Both the position numbers and the translations under genes were made by a program. From positions 1 to 53,879 of the forward strand of contig ONAY01000010.1 of assembly GCA_900315895.1 (NCBI GenBank): DNA of 53,879 nt, in the 5' to 3' direction. This stretch comes from an uncultured Eubacteriales bacterium (GTDB lineage Bacteria; Bacillota; Clostridia; Peptostreptococcales; Anaerovoracaceae). Position 1 is the stretch's first letter; each line of letters begins with the position of its first letter. Of this stretch, positions 32,251-40,936 are shown one piece after another. The notes below the pieces were generated by a model. That model worked only from the letters and a program-made list of their open reading frames with translations. It was not told the DNA's origin and ran no database searches.

Positions 32251-34080
32251 ATGGATGAAAACAGCTTTACTATTGAGAACGCCGAGCATCTTACCACCGA
32301 CGCTGAGCAGGACTTAGTCCGGCCCGCCGAAGCGTTAGCGGAAGAGACGGCAGACCAGGTCGCAGCTGAAACAGCAGTGCAGACCCAAGAAGAGACAATG
32401 GACGCTGCAAAAGACGCAGCGCAGGATATTACAGAAGTTTCGGATGACACCGCACCTGAGGAAGTGGTGGTGGAGAAGATCGACCCCTTCATGGAGCAGG
32501 TCCACCTGTCAGGTGTGTCTGAGCCCACAGAGGAGTTCCCCCGTGTGGACGCCAAGATCAGTCAGGCTTACGAGTCCCCCGACTCCTACTTCGGCGAAGG
32601 CACCGCAAAAGATCTTCGTCCCGAACCGGAGCCGGATGTCAGTGCAGATCCTCTCAAGGCAGCACATGCTGAAGAGAGGCCCACTGCGGAGCCCTATCAG
32701 GCTACTGCACATCAGCCCGAGCAGCCCGAACCCACTCCCAAGACCTATCACGCATCAAACGAAGCTCCGCATACTGCAAAGCAGGTCTACTCAACCTACG
32801 ATGAAGAGCCACGTAAGGCTTCCAAAGAGCCCAAGTACGTGACCCGCAGATTCTTCGTCATCGCCCTGATACTGGCAATGATCTTCTCAGGGCTCGTAGG
32901 CGCTGCAGGCTACGGTCTTGCCAACTCCATCTTCGGCGGAACCACCGTGGATAAATCCATCAATACCACCAACTACAACCTGTCAAAGGCAACAGGCAGT
33001 GTCCTCTCCCTTCAGGAAGTCATCGCGAGAAACGAAAACTCCGTGGTTGCTATCCTTACCGAGACCGTGACCACTGACTTCTGGGCTGGACAGTACGTCA
33101 CCCAGGGAGCAGGCTCCGGCGTTATCTATAGAGAAGACGGCTACATCATCACTAACAACCACGTTATAGAGGGATCCTCTTCTATCACCGTCACTCTTCA
33201 TGATGGCACCGAGTATCCGGCTACGCTGGTGGCAACCGATGAACTTACAGATATCGCAGTCATCAAGATCGATGCTACCGGACTTCAGCCCGTTACCTTC
33301 GGCGATATGAACAAGGTCTCCGTGGGCGATGCAGTCATCGCCATCGGTAATCCCCTGGGAACACTTTCAGGAACAGCAACAGAGGGTATCATCAGTGCCC
33401 TTGAGAGAGAGATCACCATCGACAACAAGGCCATGACCCTGCTTCAGACATCGGCCTCTATCAATCCCGGAAACTCCGGCGGAGGACTCTTTGACCAGTA
33501 CGGCAACCTGATCGGTATAGTGGTGGCCAAGTCATCAGGATCCGACGTAGAGGGTCTGGGCTTCGCCATCCCCGTGGACAAGGTGGAATCAGTGGCTAAG
33601 TCTCTGGTTGAGAACGGCTATGTAGAGGGAAGACCCATGGCGGGAATCACCGTCATAGACCTGACTGATCCCTCCGAAGCCATGAAGTACGGCGTATCCA
33701 TCGTAGGAGTCTACATCCAGTCCGTCACAGGCGAGAAAGCCAAGGCAGCCGGTCTTCAGGCCGGAGACCTGATCTACTACCTGGACGATGACAAGATCAC
33801 AAGCTCCTCTCAGCTGATCTCTCTGATCCAGACCCACGAGGTAGGCGACGTGGTCACCTTCACCGTGGTCCGCAACAACGAGATACTGAAGTATGACGTG
33901 GAGCTGGTTGAGTCCACTCCTGAACTCCAGCAGGCTGCAAACCAGCAGATGCCATCAGAGGGTTCCGGTGAGGATTCTCAAGGTGAAAGCGTTCCGAATC
34001 AGCTGCCCGAAGAAAACGACAACCCCGGCAGTAACGGAGGCGGCAGCATATTCGACTGGTTCTTCGGCGGCGGCAACTAA
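32251..34080 (+). CDS. HtrA/DegP-type membrane-anchored serine protease
   Basis: A 609-residue protease. Residues 1-200 are an unusually long, acidic, Pro/Glu-rich cytoplasmic region; one membrane helix follows (201-222), then the trypsin-like domain with triad His304 (NNHV), Asp334 (TDIAV) and Ser409 (GNSGG), and one PDZ domain (about 455-545). The C-terminal tail is Glu/Asn/Gly-rich and ends FDWFFGGGN. The protease faces outside and should degrade misfolded envelope proteins. GGAGG lies ten bases before the ATG. It is monocistronic with a bidirectional terminator. Confidence 0.93.
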   Translation: MDENSFTIENAEHLTTDAEQDLVRPAEALAEETADQVAAETAVQTQEETMDAAKDAAQDITEVSDDTAPEEVVVEKIDPFMEQVHLSGVSEPTEEFPRVDAKISQAYESPDSYFGEGTAKDLRPEPEPDVSADPLKAAHAEERPTAEPYQATAHQPEQPEPTPKTYHASNEAPHTAKQVYSTYDEEPRKASKEPKYVTRRFFVIALILAMIFSGLVGAAGYGLANSIFGGTTVDKSINTTNYNLSKATGSVLSLQEVIARNENSVVAILTETVTTDFWAGQYVTQGAGSGVIYREDGYIITNNHVIEGSSSITVTLHDGTEYPATLVATDELTDIAVIKIDATGLQPVTFGDMNKVSVGDAVIAIGNPLGTLSGTATEGIISALEREITIDNKAMTLLQTSASINPGNSGGGLFDQYGNLIGIVVAKSSGSDVEGLGFAIPVDKVESVAKSLVENGYVEGRPMAGITVIDLTDPSEAMKYGVSIVGVYIQSVTGEKAKAAGLQAGDLIYYLDDDKITSSSQLISLIQTHEVGDVVTFTVVRNNEILKYDVELVESTPELQQAANQQMPSEGSGEDSQGESVPNQLPEENDNPGSNGGGSIFDWFFGGGN

Positions 34081-34096
34081 CAGAATCGGCACATAC

Positions 34097-34124
34097 AAAA
34101 AGATGGCCCTCGGGCCATCTTTTT
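34097..34124. terminator. Bidirectional terminator between htrA and the GntR gene
   Basis: AAAAAGATGGCCC pairs with GGGCCATCTTTTT over 2 bases; it serves both convergent genes. Confidence 0.9.
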
Positions 34125-34155
34125 ATTTGAATTTTTTGCGCCATTGGGCGTAAGT

Positions 34156-34827
34156 TTAGTGCTTGGTCAGGTTCTCCGCCTCGTTCTCTACGAATTCTTT
34201 CAAATGTGACAGGTGCTCCTCGGCCAGGCGTCTTGCGGAATCGGAATCGCCGCTTATGATGGCTTCCGTGATCAGGTGATGCTCCGCAGGCTGATTCTGG
34301 AATCTGGAGAAGTCTTCATAGTACATGTACCTGAATCTCAGGGACAGTTCCTGAAGTTTGGAGACCATCTGGATCAGGGTCTTGTTGCCGCTGATGCCTA
34401 CGATGCTCTTGTGGAATTCCTCGTCCAGGTCGATGATCTCCTTCACCTCGCCGGAATCGATGGCGCGCTTATAGCGTTCAGAAAGCTCCCGGAGTGCAGT
34501 CTTTTGCTCCGGCTGGATCTTCCTGGCTGCGATGGATGCGGCCATGCCTTCCAGGTCCTGTCTGACCTCCAGCACATCAAGCATCTCCTGAACCGAAATA
34601 TCAGAAGCATAGGCTCCGCGCCTCGGTTCTATGGTCACCAGGCCTTCCTTTTCCATTTTGCGGATGGCTTCCCTGACAGGGGTGCGGCTGACGCCCATTT
34701 CATCGGCCAGCTCCACTTCCATCATCCTGGTGCCGGGCTGGATCTCTCCAACCATGATCTGCCTCTTCAGTTCCTCGTAAACGATCTCTCTGAGCGGCTT
34801 ATGATTTTGCAGACTGAAATTTATCAT
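34156..34827 (-). CDS. GntR/FadR-family transcription regulator
   Basis: A 223-residue regulator. The N-terminal winged helix (about 12-75) has IVYEELKRQIMVGEIQPGTRMMEVELADEMGVSRTPVREAIRKMEKEGLV. The C-terminal FCD domain (about 85-210) has the acid and histidine positions typical of this domain (DLDEEFHKSI and EHHLITEAI), which usually bind a metal and a small carboxylate. It lies 15 bases after ispE and is probably co-transcribed with it. The effector is unknown. Confidence 0.9.
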   Translation of the reverse strand: MINFSLQNHKPLREIVYEELKRQIMVGEIQPGTRMMEVELADEMGVSRTPVREAIRKMEKEGLVTIEPRRGAYASDISVQEMLDVLEVRQDLEGMAASIAARKIQPEQKTALRELSERYKRAIDSGEVKEIIDLDEEFHKSIVGISGNKTLIQMVSKLQELSLRFRYMYYEDFSRFQNQPAEHHLITEAIISGDSDSARRLAEEHLSHLKEFVENEAENLTKH

Positions 34828-34842
34828 CTCTCAATTGTCCCT

Positions 34843-35751
34843 TCAAACTTTTTCTGCAGTGACGACGGTGTAGCCGGCCTTCCTGAAGCCTATGGCGGCC
34901 TTATGCGCGTCGTCTCCGTTTCGGTAAAATCCGATGACCGTGGGGCCGCTTCCGCTCATCATGGTGAGAAGCAGACCTTCGGTATCTTCCATTTCTTCTT
35001 TGATACGGGCCACCTCCGGGTAGGCTCTCAAGGTGTAATCCTCCAGCCCGTTTCCCATGGCCCTGTAGGCCCGGTCCTCATCGCCTGCGGACAGCGCTTC
35101 CATGAGCCCTGCCGTATCGGGACGAGTCCGTTCCTCATCGGGGATCCCGTCGATCCCCCTGTAAACTTCCGCCGTGGACACTCCGAATCCCGGATTGACC
35201 AGCAAAACATCCATGCCGAGCCTGTTCTCCACTGCTGTCAGCTTGTCTCCGATGCCCTGTCCCAGTGCGCATCTAGTGTCCGACACCTGGCTCAGAAGAG
35301 TGAAGGGCACGTCGGCCCCCAGCCCCGCAGCCAGGCCCAAAAGCTCTTCCACGGTCAGTCCCATGTTCCAGAGCTCATTCATGGCTATCATGCATGAGGC
35401 GGCATTGCCGCTTCCCCCGGCCAGGCCTGCGGCCACCGGAATGGACTTTTGGATATCTATGGATACCCTGCCTTCCGGCCTCGTCCCATCCGGGAAACGC
35501 TCAACGCGCACCTTCTCCATGAGGCGGACGGCCTTGGCCGCCAGATTCTTCTCATTAAGGGGCACAAAAGGCTTGTTGCAGGTGATCTTGATCTCCACCT
35601 GTCCCATTCCCGGGATCTCCTCCCACAGGACCTCCGTCTCGTCCATGAGGCCGATGCTCTGCATGACGGTCTCCACTTCGTGATATCCGTTGGGCAATAC
35701 CCCCAGGATATCCATGGATAGATTTATCTTCGCAAAAGATATGAGCTTTAT
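34843..35751 (-). CDS. ispE: 4-diphosphocytidyl-2-C-methyl-D-erythritol kinase, apparent AUA start
   Basis: IspE is a GHMP kinase of the MEP isoprenoid pathway. The ATP loop SIPVAAGLAGGSGNAA and the MSGSGPTVIG motif are clear. The first ATG (35715) would drop the conserved catalytic-lysine segment FAKINLS, which is encoded in frame just upstream. Going upstream, the frame is open but has no ATG, GTG or TTG in the expected place. The canonical N-terminus would start at an ATA (35751), which has AAAGGA 7 bases before it and overlaps the stop codon of the upstream gene (ATAA). I therefore place the start at this ATA, giving 302 residues; a -1 frameshift or a base error is the alternative. Confidence 0.85.
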   Translation of the reverse strand: MKLISFAKINLSMDILGVLPNGYHEVETVMQSIGLMDETEVLWEEIPGMGQVEIKITCNKPFVPLNEKNLAAKAVRLMEKVRVERFPDGTRPEGRVSIDIQKSIPVAAGLAGGSGNAASCMIAMNELWNMGLTVEELLGLAAGLGADVPFTLLSQVSDTRCALGQGIGDKLTAVENRLGMDVLLVNPGFGVSTAEVYRGIDGIPDEERTRPDTAGLMEALSAGDEDRAYRAMGNGLEDYTLRAYPEVARIKEEMEDTEGLLLTMMSGSGPTVIGFYRNGDDAHKAAIGFRKAGYTVVTAEKV

Positions 35752-36641
35752 TTTTTCTTTCCTTTCTTGCCCTTCTTGGCATTGGCTGCGTAGCGGGCTT
35801 CTCTGGCTGCCTTCTCTTCAGCGGCAGCTTTTCTTCCTGTTATATATGTGCTTCCGCCGGAGGCTACGGTGCGAAGTGTCTTCACTCTGTAGTGGCCCTC
35901 GGGAATGTAGGGCTCATAGTCCTCGTCATCGTCCTCTTCCTCAGCGGCTCTTGCTGCCTTCTGAGCGGCCTTTTCCTTCTTTTTGTTTTCCTTCTCGATG
36001 ATCTCCTCTACGGACTTGCCTGTCCTCTTGGCTTCCTTGTAGGGGTTCACCGGCTGATAACCGCCGTTGGTGCTCTTGTCATCTTCGGCCTTCTTCTTGG
36101 CGTTCCTCATGGTGAAGAAGATGATACCTGCATAGAGTATCAGCATCATTCCCATGCTGATCAGGGAGTTTCTGCTCTGATTGATGGTCTTGAAGGTGAT
36201 GGACTGATCCTGTCCCAGGGTGTCACCGTTGTCAGCCATGAGATCCTTGGAGATCTTAAGGGTGTACTCTGTGTCGCCCTTGATCCTAAGGGTGTTTCCC
36301 TCGGAGTCTTTCTTCTCGGTGTTGTAGTCGAAGAGCACCATCATGACTCCCGGGTTCTTGGGATCGTAGAGCACGATCAGGGGAAGCTTGTTCCCGTCTG
36401 CATCGGTAAGTTCGAAGCAGTCGTCGTTCTTGTCTCCCAGCACCTCGTCAGTCAGAACTCCGTCGAAGTAGAGCTTGACGTCGAAATTCTCGATGGCTGC
36501 GCCTGTGGCTTCGTCAGCGGGATAGGTCCTTTCGAGCTTGAGCCCGCCCTCTGTTCCATCCGCAAAGGCGGTTCCTAAGCTGAGAGTCACAGTCATTATA
36601 ACTAAAGCTACGATCAGTAATATGCGGCCTGTTCTCTTCAT
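35748..36641 (-). CDS. Secreted/membrane protein with Ig-like domain and charged tail
   Basis: A 297-residue protein. Residues 1-27 are a signal peptide (LLIVALVIMTVTLSLGTAFA). Residues 35-150 look like a bacterial Ig-like (SbsA/Big_5) domain, with YPADEATGAAIENFDVKLYFD and TEYTLKISKDLMADNGD. A membrane helix follows (about 160-178), and then a highly charged cytoplasmic tail ends in a Lys-rich run (AKKGKKGKKK). The orientation would put the Ig domain outside. It lies between tadA and ispE; its end overlaps the ispE start. Function unknown. Confidence 0.75.
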   Translation of the reverse strand: MKRTGRILLIVALVIMTVTLSLGTAFADGTEGGLKLERTYPADEATGAAIENFDVKLYFDGVLTDEVLGDKNDDCFELTDADGNKLPLIVLYDPKNPGVMMVLFDYNTEKKDSEGNTLRIKGDTEYTLKISKDLMADNGDTLGQDQSITFKTINQSRNSLISMGMMLILYAGIIFFTMRNAKKKAEDDKSTNGGYQPVNPYKEAKRTGKSVEEIIEKENKKKEKAAQKAARAAEEEDDDEDYEPYIPEGHYRVKTLRTVASGGSTYITGRKAAAEEKAAREARYAANAKKGKKGKKK

Positions 36642-37186
36642 TTAATAATATCCTCCGGTTTTATATGTCTGTTTTGCCACTTGGGCTTCTTTCTCAACTC
36701 TCTGAAAAAATCCTGAAGCATGCCTCTGCAGGCATCCTTCTCGGCGCATTCTTCCAGTTCCCTGTACTGGATCTGATGGTTCAGCCTCTCCTCCTGGATG
36801 ACGTTGAGCACTGAACCGCAGCCTCCCGCCTTGGGATCCGGCACTCCTGCCGTTATGCTCTCCACCCTGGCCCAAACCAGGGCTCCTGCGCACATGGAAC
36901 AAGGCTCCATGGTGACGTAGAGATGACAGTCCGTGAGCCTTCTCCAGCTCAGGGTCTCCCTGAGATATCTTCCCGCCTGCCTGATGGCATTGATCTCGGC
37001 GTGAGCTGTGGGGTCTCCATCCTGCTCCGTGGTGTTGTGACCGCGGCCGATGATCTTCCCCTCATGCACGATGACGGCTCCCACGGGGATCTCTCCCTCT
37101 TCCAGGGCTTTCCGCGCCTCCAGAATGGCCTCTCTCATGTATTCTATGCTCTTGTCTGAAGCGGGTACTGCCGTTGATCTTTCCAT
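36638..37186 (-). CDS. tadA: tRNA-specific adenosine deaminase
   Basis: A 182-residue deaminase converting A34 to inosine in tRNA-Arg(ACG). The zinc site is complete: HAE in PTAHAEINAIR (proton shuttle Glu) and PCSMC in TMEPCSMCAGALVWAR. About 20 residues are added at both ends compared with the shortest family members. It overlaps the next gene by 4 bases. A good promoter lies 30 bases upstream. Confidence 0.94.
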   Translation of the reverse strand: MERSTAVPASDKSIEYMREAILEARKALEEGEIPVGAVIVHEGKIIGRGHNTTEQDGDPTAHAEINAIRQAGRYLRETLSWRRLTDCHLYVTMEPCSMCAGALVWARVESITAGVPDPKAGGCGSVLNVIQEERLNHQIQYRELEECAEKDACRGMLQDFFRELRKKPKWQNRHIKPEDIIK

Positions 37187-37212
37187 TTTTTGCCCCTATT
37201 GACGTAGTTTAC

Positions 37213-37241
37213 ATTGTATCATAGCAGGGCCATGTTTTCAA
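37213..37241 (-). promoter_or_regulatory. Promoter of the tadA-ispE-gntR run
   Basis: On the minus strand TTGAAA (37236-37241), 17 bases, TACAAT (37213-37218). Confidence 0.6.
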
Positions 37242-37304
37242 CCGCATTTTGGATACAAAATGCATGGCAGTACATAACTCATTCCCTCTTTTGGCACAAA
37301 AAAT

Positions 37305-37334
37305 TTGTTCCTTTGCCTCCCTCTGTGGTAGAAT
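37305..37334 (+). promoter_or_regulatory. Promoter of the CDF transporter gene
   Basis: TTGTTC (37305-37310), 18 bases, TAGAAT (37329-37334), about 45 bases before the start codon. Confidence 0.45.
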
Positions 37335-37379
37335 AAAGGGTACATTATTGCTTAGTATCGATAAGAGAAACGGAATATC

Positions 37380-38546
37380 ATGTCGGAAAAGGAATTCAAC
37401 AACATTTCGGGAAGCGAGGCTTCCCTTCAGGACCAGGCCGCATCCCGCGGCAAGGTCATCATAAGGACAAGCATCATAGGCATCCTGGCCAATCTGGGTC
37501 TGGCCGCCTTTAAGATGGTCATCGGTCTTGCGTCCAACTCCATCGCAGTAATACTGGACGCCGTAAACAACATGACCGACATGCTGAGCTCCATCATCAC
37601 CATAATCGGTACCAGACTGGCGGGCAAGGCGCCGGATAAGAAGCACCCCTTGGGTCACGGAAGGACCGAATACATCACAGCCCTTCTGGTGGCGGGAATC
37701 GTGCTCTACGCAGGTCTCACCTCCCTGGTGGAATCCGTAAAGAAGATCATAACCCCGGAGGTTGCGGACTATTCCATAATATCTCTTATCATAATCGCTG
37801 CGGCAGTCATCGTTAAGCTGGCCCTGGGCCACTACGTGAAGGCCAAGGGGATCGAGGTGAACTCCGGTTCTCTGATCGCTTCCGGCTCCGACGCCACCTT
37901 CGATGCTCTGATCTCCGCATCTGTTCTTGCATCCGCGGTGATCTTCCTGGCTACAGGCTTGAGCCTTGAAGCCTACGTGGGCGTCATGATCTCCATCTTC
38001 ATCATCAAGAGCGGTATCGAAATGGTTCTTGATACTGTATCCGATATCCTGGGTAAGCGCGAAGATGGTGAGCTGGTCCGCAGGATCAAGGAAGTCATGG
38101 CGGAGGATCCCGACGTTCAGGGAGCCTTCGATCTCATCCTCTACAACTACGGTCCCGAGATGCTCTACGGCTCCGTTCACGTGGAGGTCAAGGATACTCT
38201 GACCGCTGCGCAGATCGACGAGATGGACCGCAGGCTGGTAAAGAGCGTCCTTAAGGAGACCGGCGTCTACCTTACGGGCATCAGCATCTATTCCCAGAAC
38301 ACCTCTGATCAGGAGGCCATGGACATCAGGCGCAAAGTCCTGGAGACCGTCATGGCTCACGACTACGCCCTTCAGATGCACGGCTTCTATCTGAACCGTG
38401 AGACCCGCAAGATGCGCTTCGACGTGGTGCTGTCCTTCGACTACAACAGAGACGACTGCATCAGCGAGATATATAAGGAAGTTTCCGGAATGTTCCCGGA
38501 TTACGATATCACTGTGGTCCCCGACCTGGATATAACCGACCTGTAG
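37380..38546 (+). CDS. Cation diffusion facilitator transporter
   Basis: A 388-residue CDF exporter with six membrane helices in residues 25-215. The family signature SNSIAVILDAVNNMTDMLSSIIT (about 53-75) has the metal-site Asp and Asn residues in helix 2, and DATFDALIS in helix 5 gives the second pair. HPLGHGR follows helix 2. The C-terminal cytoplasmic domain is longer than in the smallest members: a ferredoxin-like dimer domain (about 225-300) plus a further 85 residues, possibly a second such domain. Substrate may be Zn, Mn or Fe; it cannot be read safely. Confidence 0.92.
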   Translation: MSEKEFNNISGSEASLQDQAASRGKVIIRTSIIGILANLGLAAFKMVIGLASNSIAVILDAVNNMTDMLSSIITIIGTRLAGKAPDKKHPLGHGRTEYITALLVAGIVLYAGLTSLVESVKKIITPEVADYSIISLIIIAAAVIVKLALGHYVKAKGIEVNSGSLIASGSDATFDALISASVLASAVIFLATGLSLEAYVGVMISIFIIKSGIEMVLDTVSDILGKREDGELVRRIKEVMAEDPDVQGAFDLILYNYGPEMLYGSVHVEVKDTLTAAQIDEMDRRLVKSVLKETGVYLTGISIYSQNTSDQEAMDIRRKVLETVMAHDYALQMHGFYLNRETRKMRFDVVLSFDYNRDDCISEIYKEVSGMFPDYDITVVPDLDITDL

Positions 38547-38595
38547 GCCGGAGAGCGGGAAGTGGGGACGTGAGTTTTTTGCGCAGGAGGAAGCT

Positions 38596-39228
38596 TTGAT
38601 ACTGGATCTGATACTGCTTTTGATATTCGCCCTTACGCTCTTGATCAGCATGCGTAAAGGCTTCATGCACATCCTTGCCATGTTTCTCAAGGGTGTAGCT
38701 TCCATTGTCATCGCTTACTTCGGAGCGGCGCCCCTGGGCAGCCTCATCGAGAACAGCTCCCTGGGCAAGGCCTCACGCCTCAAGATCATGGATCTTTTGG
38801 TTTCCAAGTGGCAGGGAAGCGACATGTATAACGCCCTCCCGGGATTTTTCAGGGAGACCGGCGCGGCGGATTCCGCCATCGACAGCGCCGCCACCAACAT
38901 CAACCACACCGCCTGGGCGGTGCTGTCCTTCATCATCATTTTCCTGGGGATCAGGATCGTAGTGGGCATCCTCCACAAAATGGTCAAGTCCTCCAGGGAA
39001 AAGGAAGGCTTCACCGGTTCCGTGGACTGGTTCCTGGGTCTCATCATGGGTATCCTCATGGGAGTCTTCATGGTGTTCCTGTTCCTGGCGCTGCTGTTCC
39101 CCGTATCAAGCGTGGTGGCCCCCGGTTCCGTGTCCCAGATCATGGGCTGGTTCGACGGTTCCATCTTCGCCCAAGACCTTTACGACAACAATCTTTTGCT
39201 CCTGATCCTGTCCGGTGCAATCGCGTAA
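38596..39228 (+). CDS. CvpA family membrane protein
   Basis: A 210-residue membrane protein with four or five helices. The N-terminus (ILDLILLLIFALTLLISMRKGFM) and the GGxxD-less but similar third helix fit the CvpA/colicin V production family, which in Bacillota is linked to envelope functions. It starts with TTG, placed by a perfect AGGAGG five bases upstream. A GCGCA-type motif (38575) lies just before the ribosome binding site. Two tRNA genes follow. Confidence 0.75.
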   Translation: MILDLILLLIFALTLLISMRKGFMHILAMFLKGVASIVIAYFGAAPLGSLIENSSLGKASRLKIMDLLVSKWQGSDMYNALPGFFRETGAADSAIDSAATNINHTAWAVLSFIIIFLGIRIVVGILHKMVKSSREKEGFTGSVDWFLGLIMGILMGVFMVFLFLALLFPVSSVVAPGSVSQIMGWFDGSIFAQDLYDNNLLLLILSGAIA

Positions 39229-39249
39229 TTTGGCGCAAAAAATCCCTTC

Positions 39250-39278
39250 TTTACAATTCTCATCGCTTGTGGTATTCT
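39250..39278 (+). promoter_or_regulatory. Promoter of the tRNA-Val genes
   Basis: TTTACA (39250-39255), 17 bases, TATTCT (39273-39278), ten bases before the first tRNA. Confidence 0.65.
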
Positions 39279-39288
39279 AATTGGGCGG

Positions 39289-39364
39289 GATCCGTTAGCT
39301 CAATTGGGAGAGCATCTGGGTCACAACCAGAAGGTCCGCGGTTCGAGCCCGCGACGGATCACCA
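39289..39364 (+). tRNA. tRNA-Val (anticodon CAC)
   Basis: A complete 76-nt cloverleaf. Acceptor GATCCGT pairs with ACGGATC, the D-loop reads TTAGCTCAATTGGGAGAG, the anticodon loop is GTCACAA (CAC, reading GUG), and the TPsiC loop is GTTCGAG. CCA is encoded. Confidence 0.93.
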
Positions 39365-39408
39365 CTTCGAAAACTTAATACCTGCCCGGGTAATTCCCGG
39401 ACAATTGA

Positions 39409-39484
39409 GATCCGTTAGCTCAGCTGGGAGAGCGTCTGGGTGACAACCAGAAGGTCACAAGTTCAAGTCTTGTACGGGTCACCA
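39409..39484 (+). tRNA. tRNA-Val (anticodon GAC), integration target
   Basis: A complete 76-nt cloverleaf with anticodon loop GTGACAA (GAC, reading GUC and GUU), T-loop GTTCAAG and encoded CCA. The acceptor stem has one T-G pair. Its 3' half is repeated at 41068-41105, so the gene serves as an attachment site; the 3' half seen here should derive from the island. Confidence 0.93.
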
Positions 39485-39485
39485 A
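39448..39485 (+). repeat. Attachment-site repeat, left copy (within tRNA-Val)
   Basis: 38 bp from the anticodon stem to just past CCA, identical to 41068-41105. Together they bound a 1.6-kb AT-rich island. Confidence 0.88.
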
Positions 39486-39488
39486 ACC

Positions 39489-39524
39489 AGCCCTTGAAAC
39501 ATCTGCGTTTTGAGGGCTTTTTCT
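39489..39524 (+). terminator. Terminator after tRNA-Val (island-borne)
   Basis: AGCCCTTGAAAC pairs with GTTTTGAGGGCT and is followed by T5. It lies inside the island, which thus restores both the tRNA 3' end and a terminator. Confidence 0.85.
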
Positions 39525-39687
39525 TTACCTTAAATTGAAGTCCGGATAGCGTGTTTAACCCATTTTTAACCAATAAGTTTCTTTTGGAGCCAAAAAATAT
39601 TCATCAGCAATTCGGGGGGTGAGAAAGAAATGCGGGCCGGTATTGTTGCATGGCTACAAATAGTTAAAGGTCATTAGGCGCTACCGT

Positions 39688-39948
39688 TTGAGCATAGCAT
39701 TAATTGGAATGTCCGTGTTGGAATCATTGAAGGCATTACTGTCATGTGGTATATTACAGGGTGATGGGGTTTCTCATTTTATATGTAAAACGGATAGATC
39801 TCAAAATATGATACCCGATGAAAAAAGAGGGTATTTGAACCAATATCCGGGAGAAGAGATAGCAAAACGACTTGAAGAAATAATAAAGAGCGTAGACAAA
39901 GATCTTGAACTGGATCTGGATTTCGATCAGGGATATACGGTATCATAA
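39688..39948 (+). CDS. Possible short protein of the tRNA island
   Basis: An 86-residue AT-rich frame. The last 45 residues look protein-like: MIPDEKRGYLNQYPGEEIAKRLEEIIKSVDKDLELDLD, amphipathic and acidic. The first 40 are less convincing, so the true start may be at the internal ATG of MIPDEK, and this may be the remnant of a longer gene. A decayed second copy of the IPDEK region occurs at about 40920-40945. I do not recognise the family. Confidence 0.35.
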   Translation: MSIALIGMSVLESLKALLSCGILQGDGVSHFICKTDRSQNMIPDEKRGYLNQYPGEEIAKRLEEIIKSVDKDLELDLDFDQGYTVS

Positions 39949-39960
39949 AAAAGACGAGGA

Positions 39961-40173
39961 TCAATCCTCGTCTTCTTTATATTCTAGTATGTCTCCGGGC
40001 TGGCATTCCAGCGCTTTGCAGATGGCGTTCAGTGTGGTGAACCTAACACCGTTGACCTTGCCGGTCTTGATCTTGGAGAGGTTCACGTTGGAGATGTCTA
40101 CGCGCTCGGCAAGTTCGTTCAGGGACATTTTACGGTCTGCCATCATTCTGTCCAGTCTTAATATGATTGCCAT
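39961..40173 (-). CDS. XRE-family helix-turn-helix regulator (Cro/CI-like)
   Basis: A 70-residue protein that is almost entirely a Cro/CI-type helix-turn-helix (RKMSLNELAERVDISNVNLSKIKTGKVNGVRFTTLNAICKALECQPGDILEY). It resembles the YozG-type regulators that are usually found next to a DUF2975 membrane protein, as here: it follows that gene after a 10-base gap. The pair is often an autoregulated two-gene unit of unknown purpose. Confidence 0.88.
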   Translation of the reverse strand: MAIILRLDRMMADRKMSLNELAERVDISNVNLSKIKTGKVNGVRFTTLNAICKALECQPGDILEYKEDED

Positions 40174-40183
40174 GATGTCCTCC

Positions 40184-40687
40184 TTATAATATTTCGTCGG
40201 ATTCGTTCTGAAGCTCGCAGCCGTAGTCGAAGAGAAGAGCGATGGCCCAGATCACGAAGCCTGTCATTAAGGCGGGGATCACGCCCATTTCTATAAGGGT
40301 CACTACAGCAAAGATGACTGCGATCACTTTGATAAGTCTGACGTTCTCGGGAACGAAGGGTGAATATTCTTTGTTGATGTTTCTGAAGAGATCTCCCACT
40401 TTCCTGATGACCAGTCCGATTACAAGCAATAAGACGATCAGTATAACGAGGAAAATGACCCAGGCCGTAGTTTCATTAAAATGTTCTCTGAGAAATACGA
40501 AGAAACTGTCGATCTGGTCAGTGCCATCGATCTTGACGCCTAAATACTTAGTGTTGGTAAAGAGGGCTATGATGCTTGCGGCGCTTATAGCTGCGCCTAC
40601 ATAAGATACGACTTCAAGTATTCTGGAGATGATAGCGAATACCTTACATGTTTTCTTAAGATTTGCTAATTTGATTTCCTTATTCAT
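40184..40687 (-). CDS. DUF2975-like membrane protein
   Basis: A 167-residue protein with four predicted membrane helices (about 18-42, 74-97, 120-138, 139-157) and a short extracytoplasmic loop between the first two. The size, topology and pairing with a small XRE regulator fit the DUF2975 family. A consensus promoter with a flanking inverted repeat lies upstream. It is inside the tRNA-bounded island, so it is probably acquired. Confidence 0.75.
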   Translation of the reverse strand: MNKEIKLANLKKTCKVFAIISRILEVVSYVGAAISAASIIALFTNTKYLGVKIDGTDQIDSFFVFLREHFNETTAWVIFLVILIVLLLVIGLVIRKVGDLFRNINKEYSPFVPENVRLIKVIAVIFAVVTLIEMGVIPALMTGFVIWAIALLFDYGCELQNESDEIL

Positions 40688-40754
40688 GACTGTTTCCTTT
40701 CCAGATGTTTATTTCGATTTGTGAATTGGTTTATTTAGGATCCTTACAATACTC

Positions 40755-40807
40755 ATTATACATATGAATTTATCTTTGTCAACTAATTTTTAATGTTTTA
40801 CATTAAA
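40755..40807 (-). promoter_or_regulatory. Promoter and possible operator of the DUF2975-XRE pair
   Basis: On the minus strand TTGACA (40777-40782), 16 bases, TATAAT (40755-40760). Just upstream is the inverted repeat TTTAATG / CATTAAA (40789-40807), a plausible binding site for the XRE protein. Confidence 0.6.
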
Positions 40808-40897
40808 TTTTTTATGAAAAAGCTAATTACACTTATTGACTGTACTTTTTATGCCGATTATGGTTAAAAATAATCAGGAGTAAGAAGGGAGGCAGAA

Positions 40898-40936
40898 ATG
40901 GAAAATAATAGAACCATAGGATATAATACCCGATGA
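40898..40936 (+). CDS. Possible 12-codon mini-gene in the tRNA island
   Basis: ATG to TGA encodes MENNRTIGYNTR. GGGAGG lies before it, and TTGACT-17-TATGGT is found upstream. It may be a leader peptide or the disrupted start of the gene whose relative lies at 39688-39948. Confidence 0.2.
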   Translation: MENNRTIGYNTR

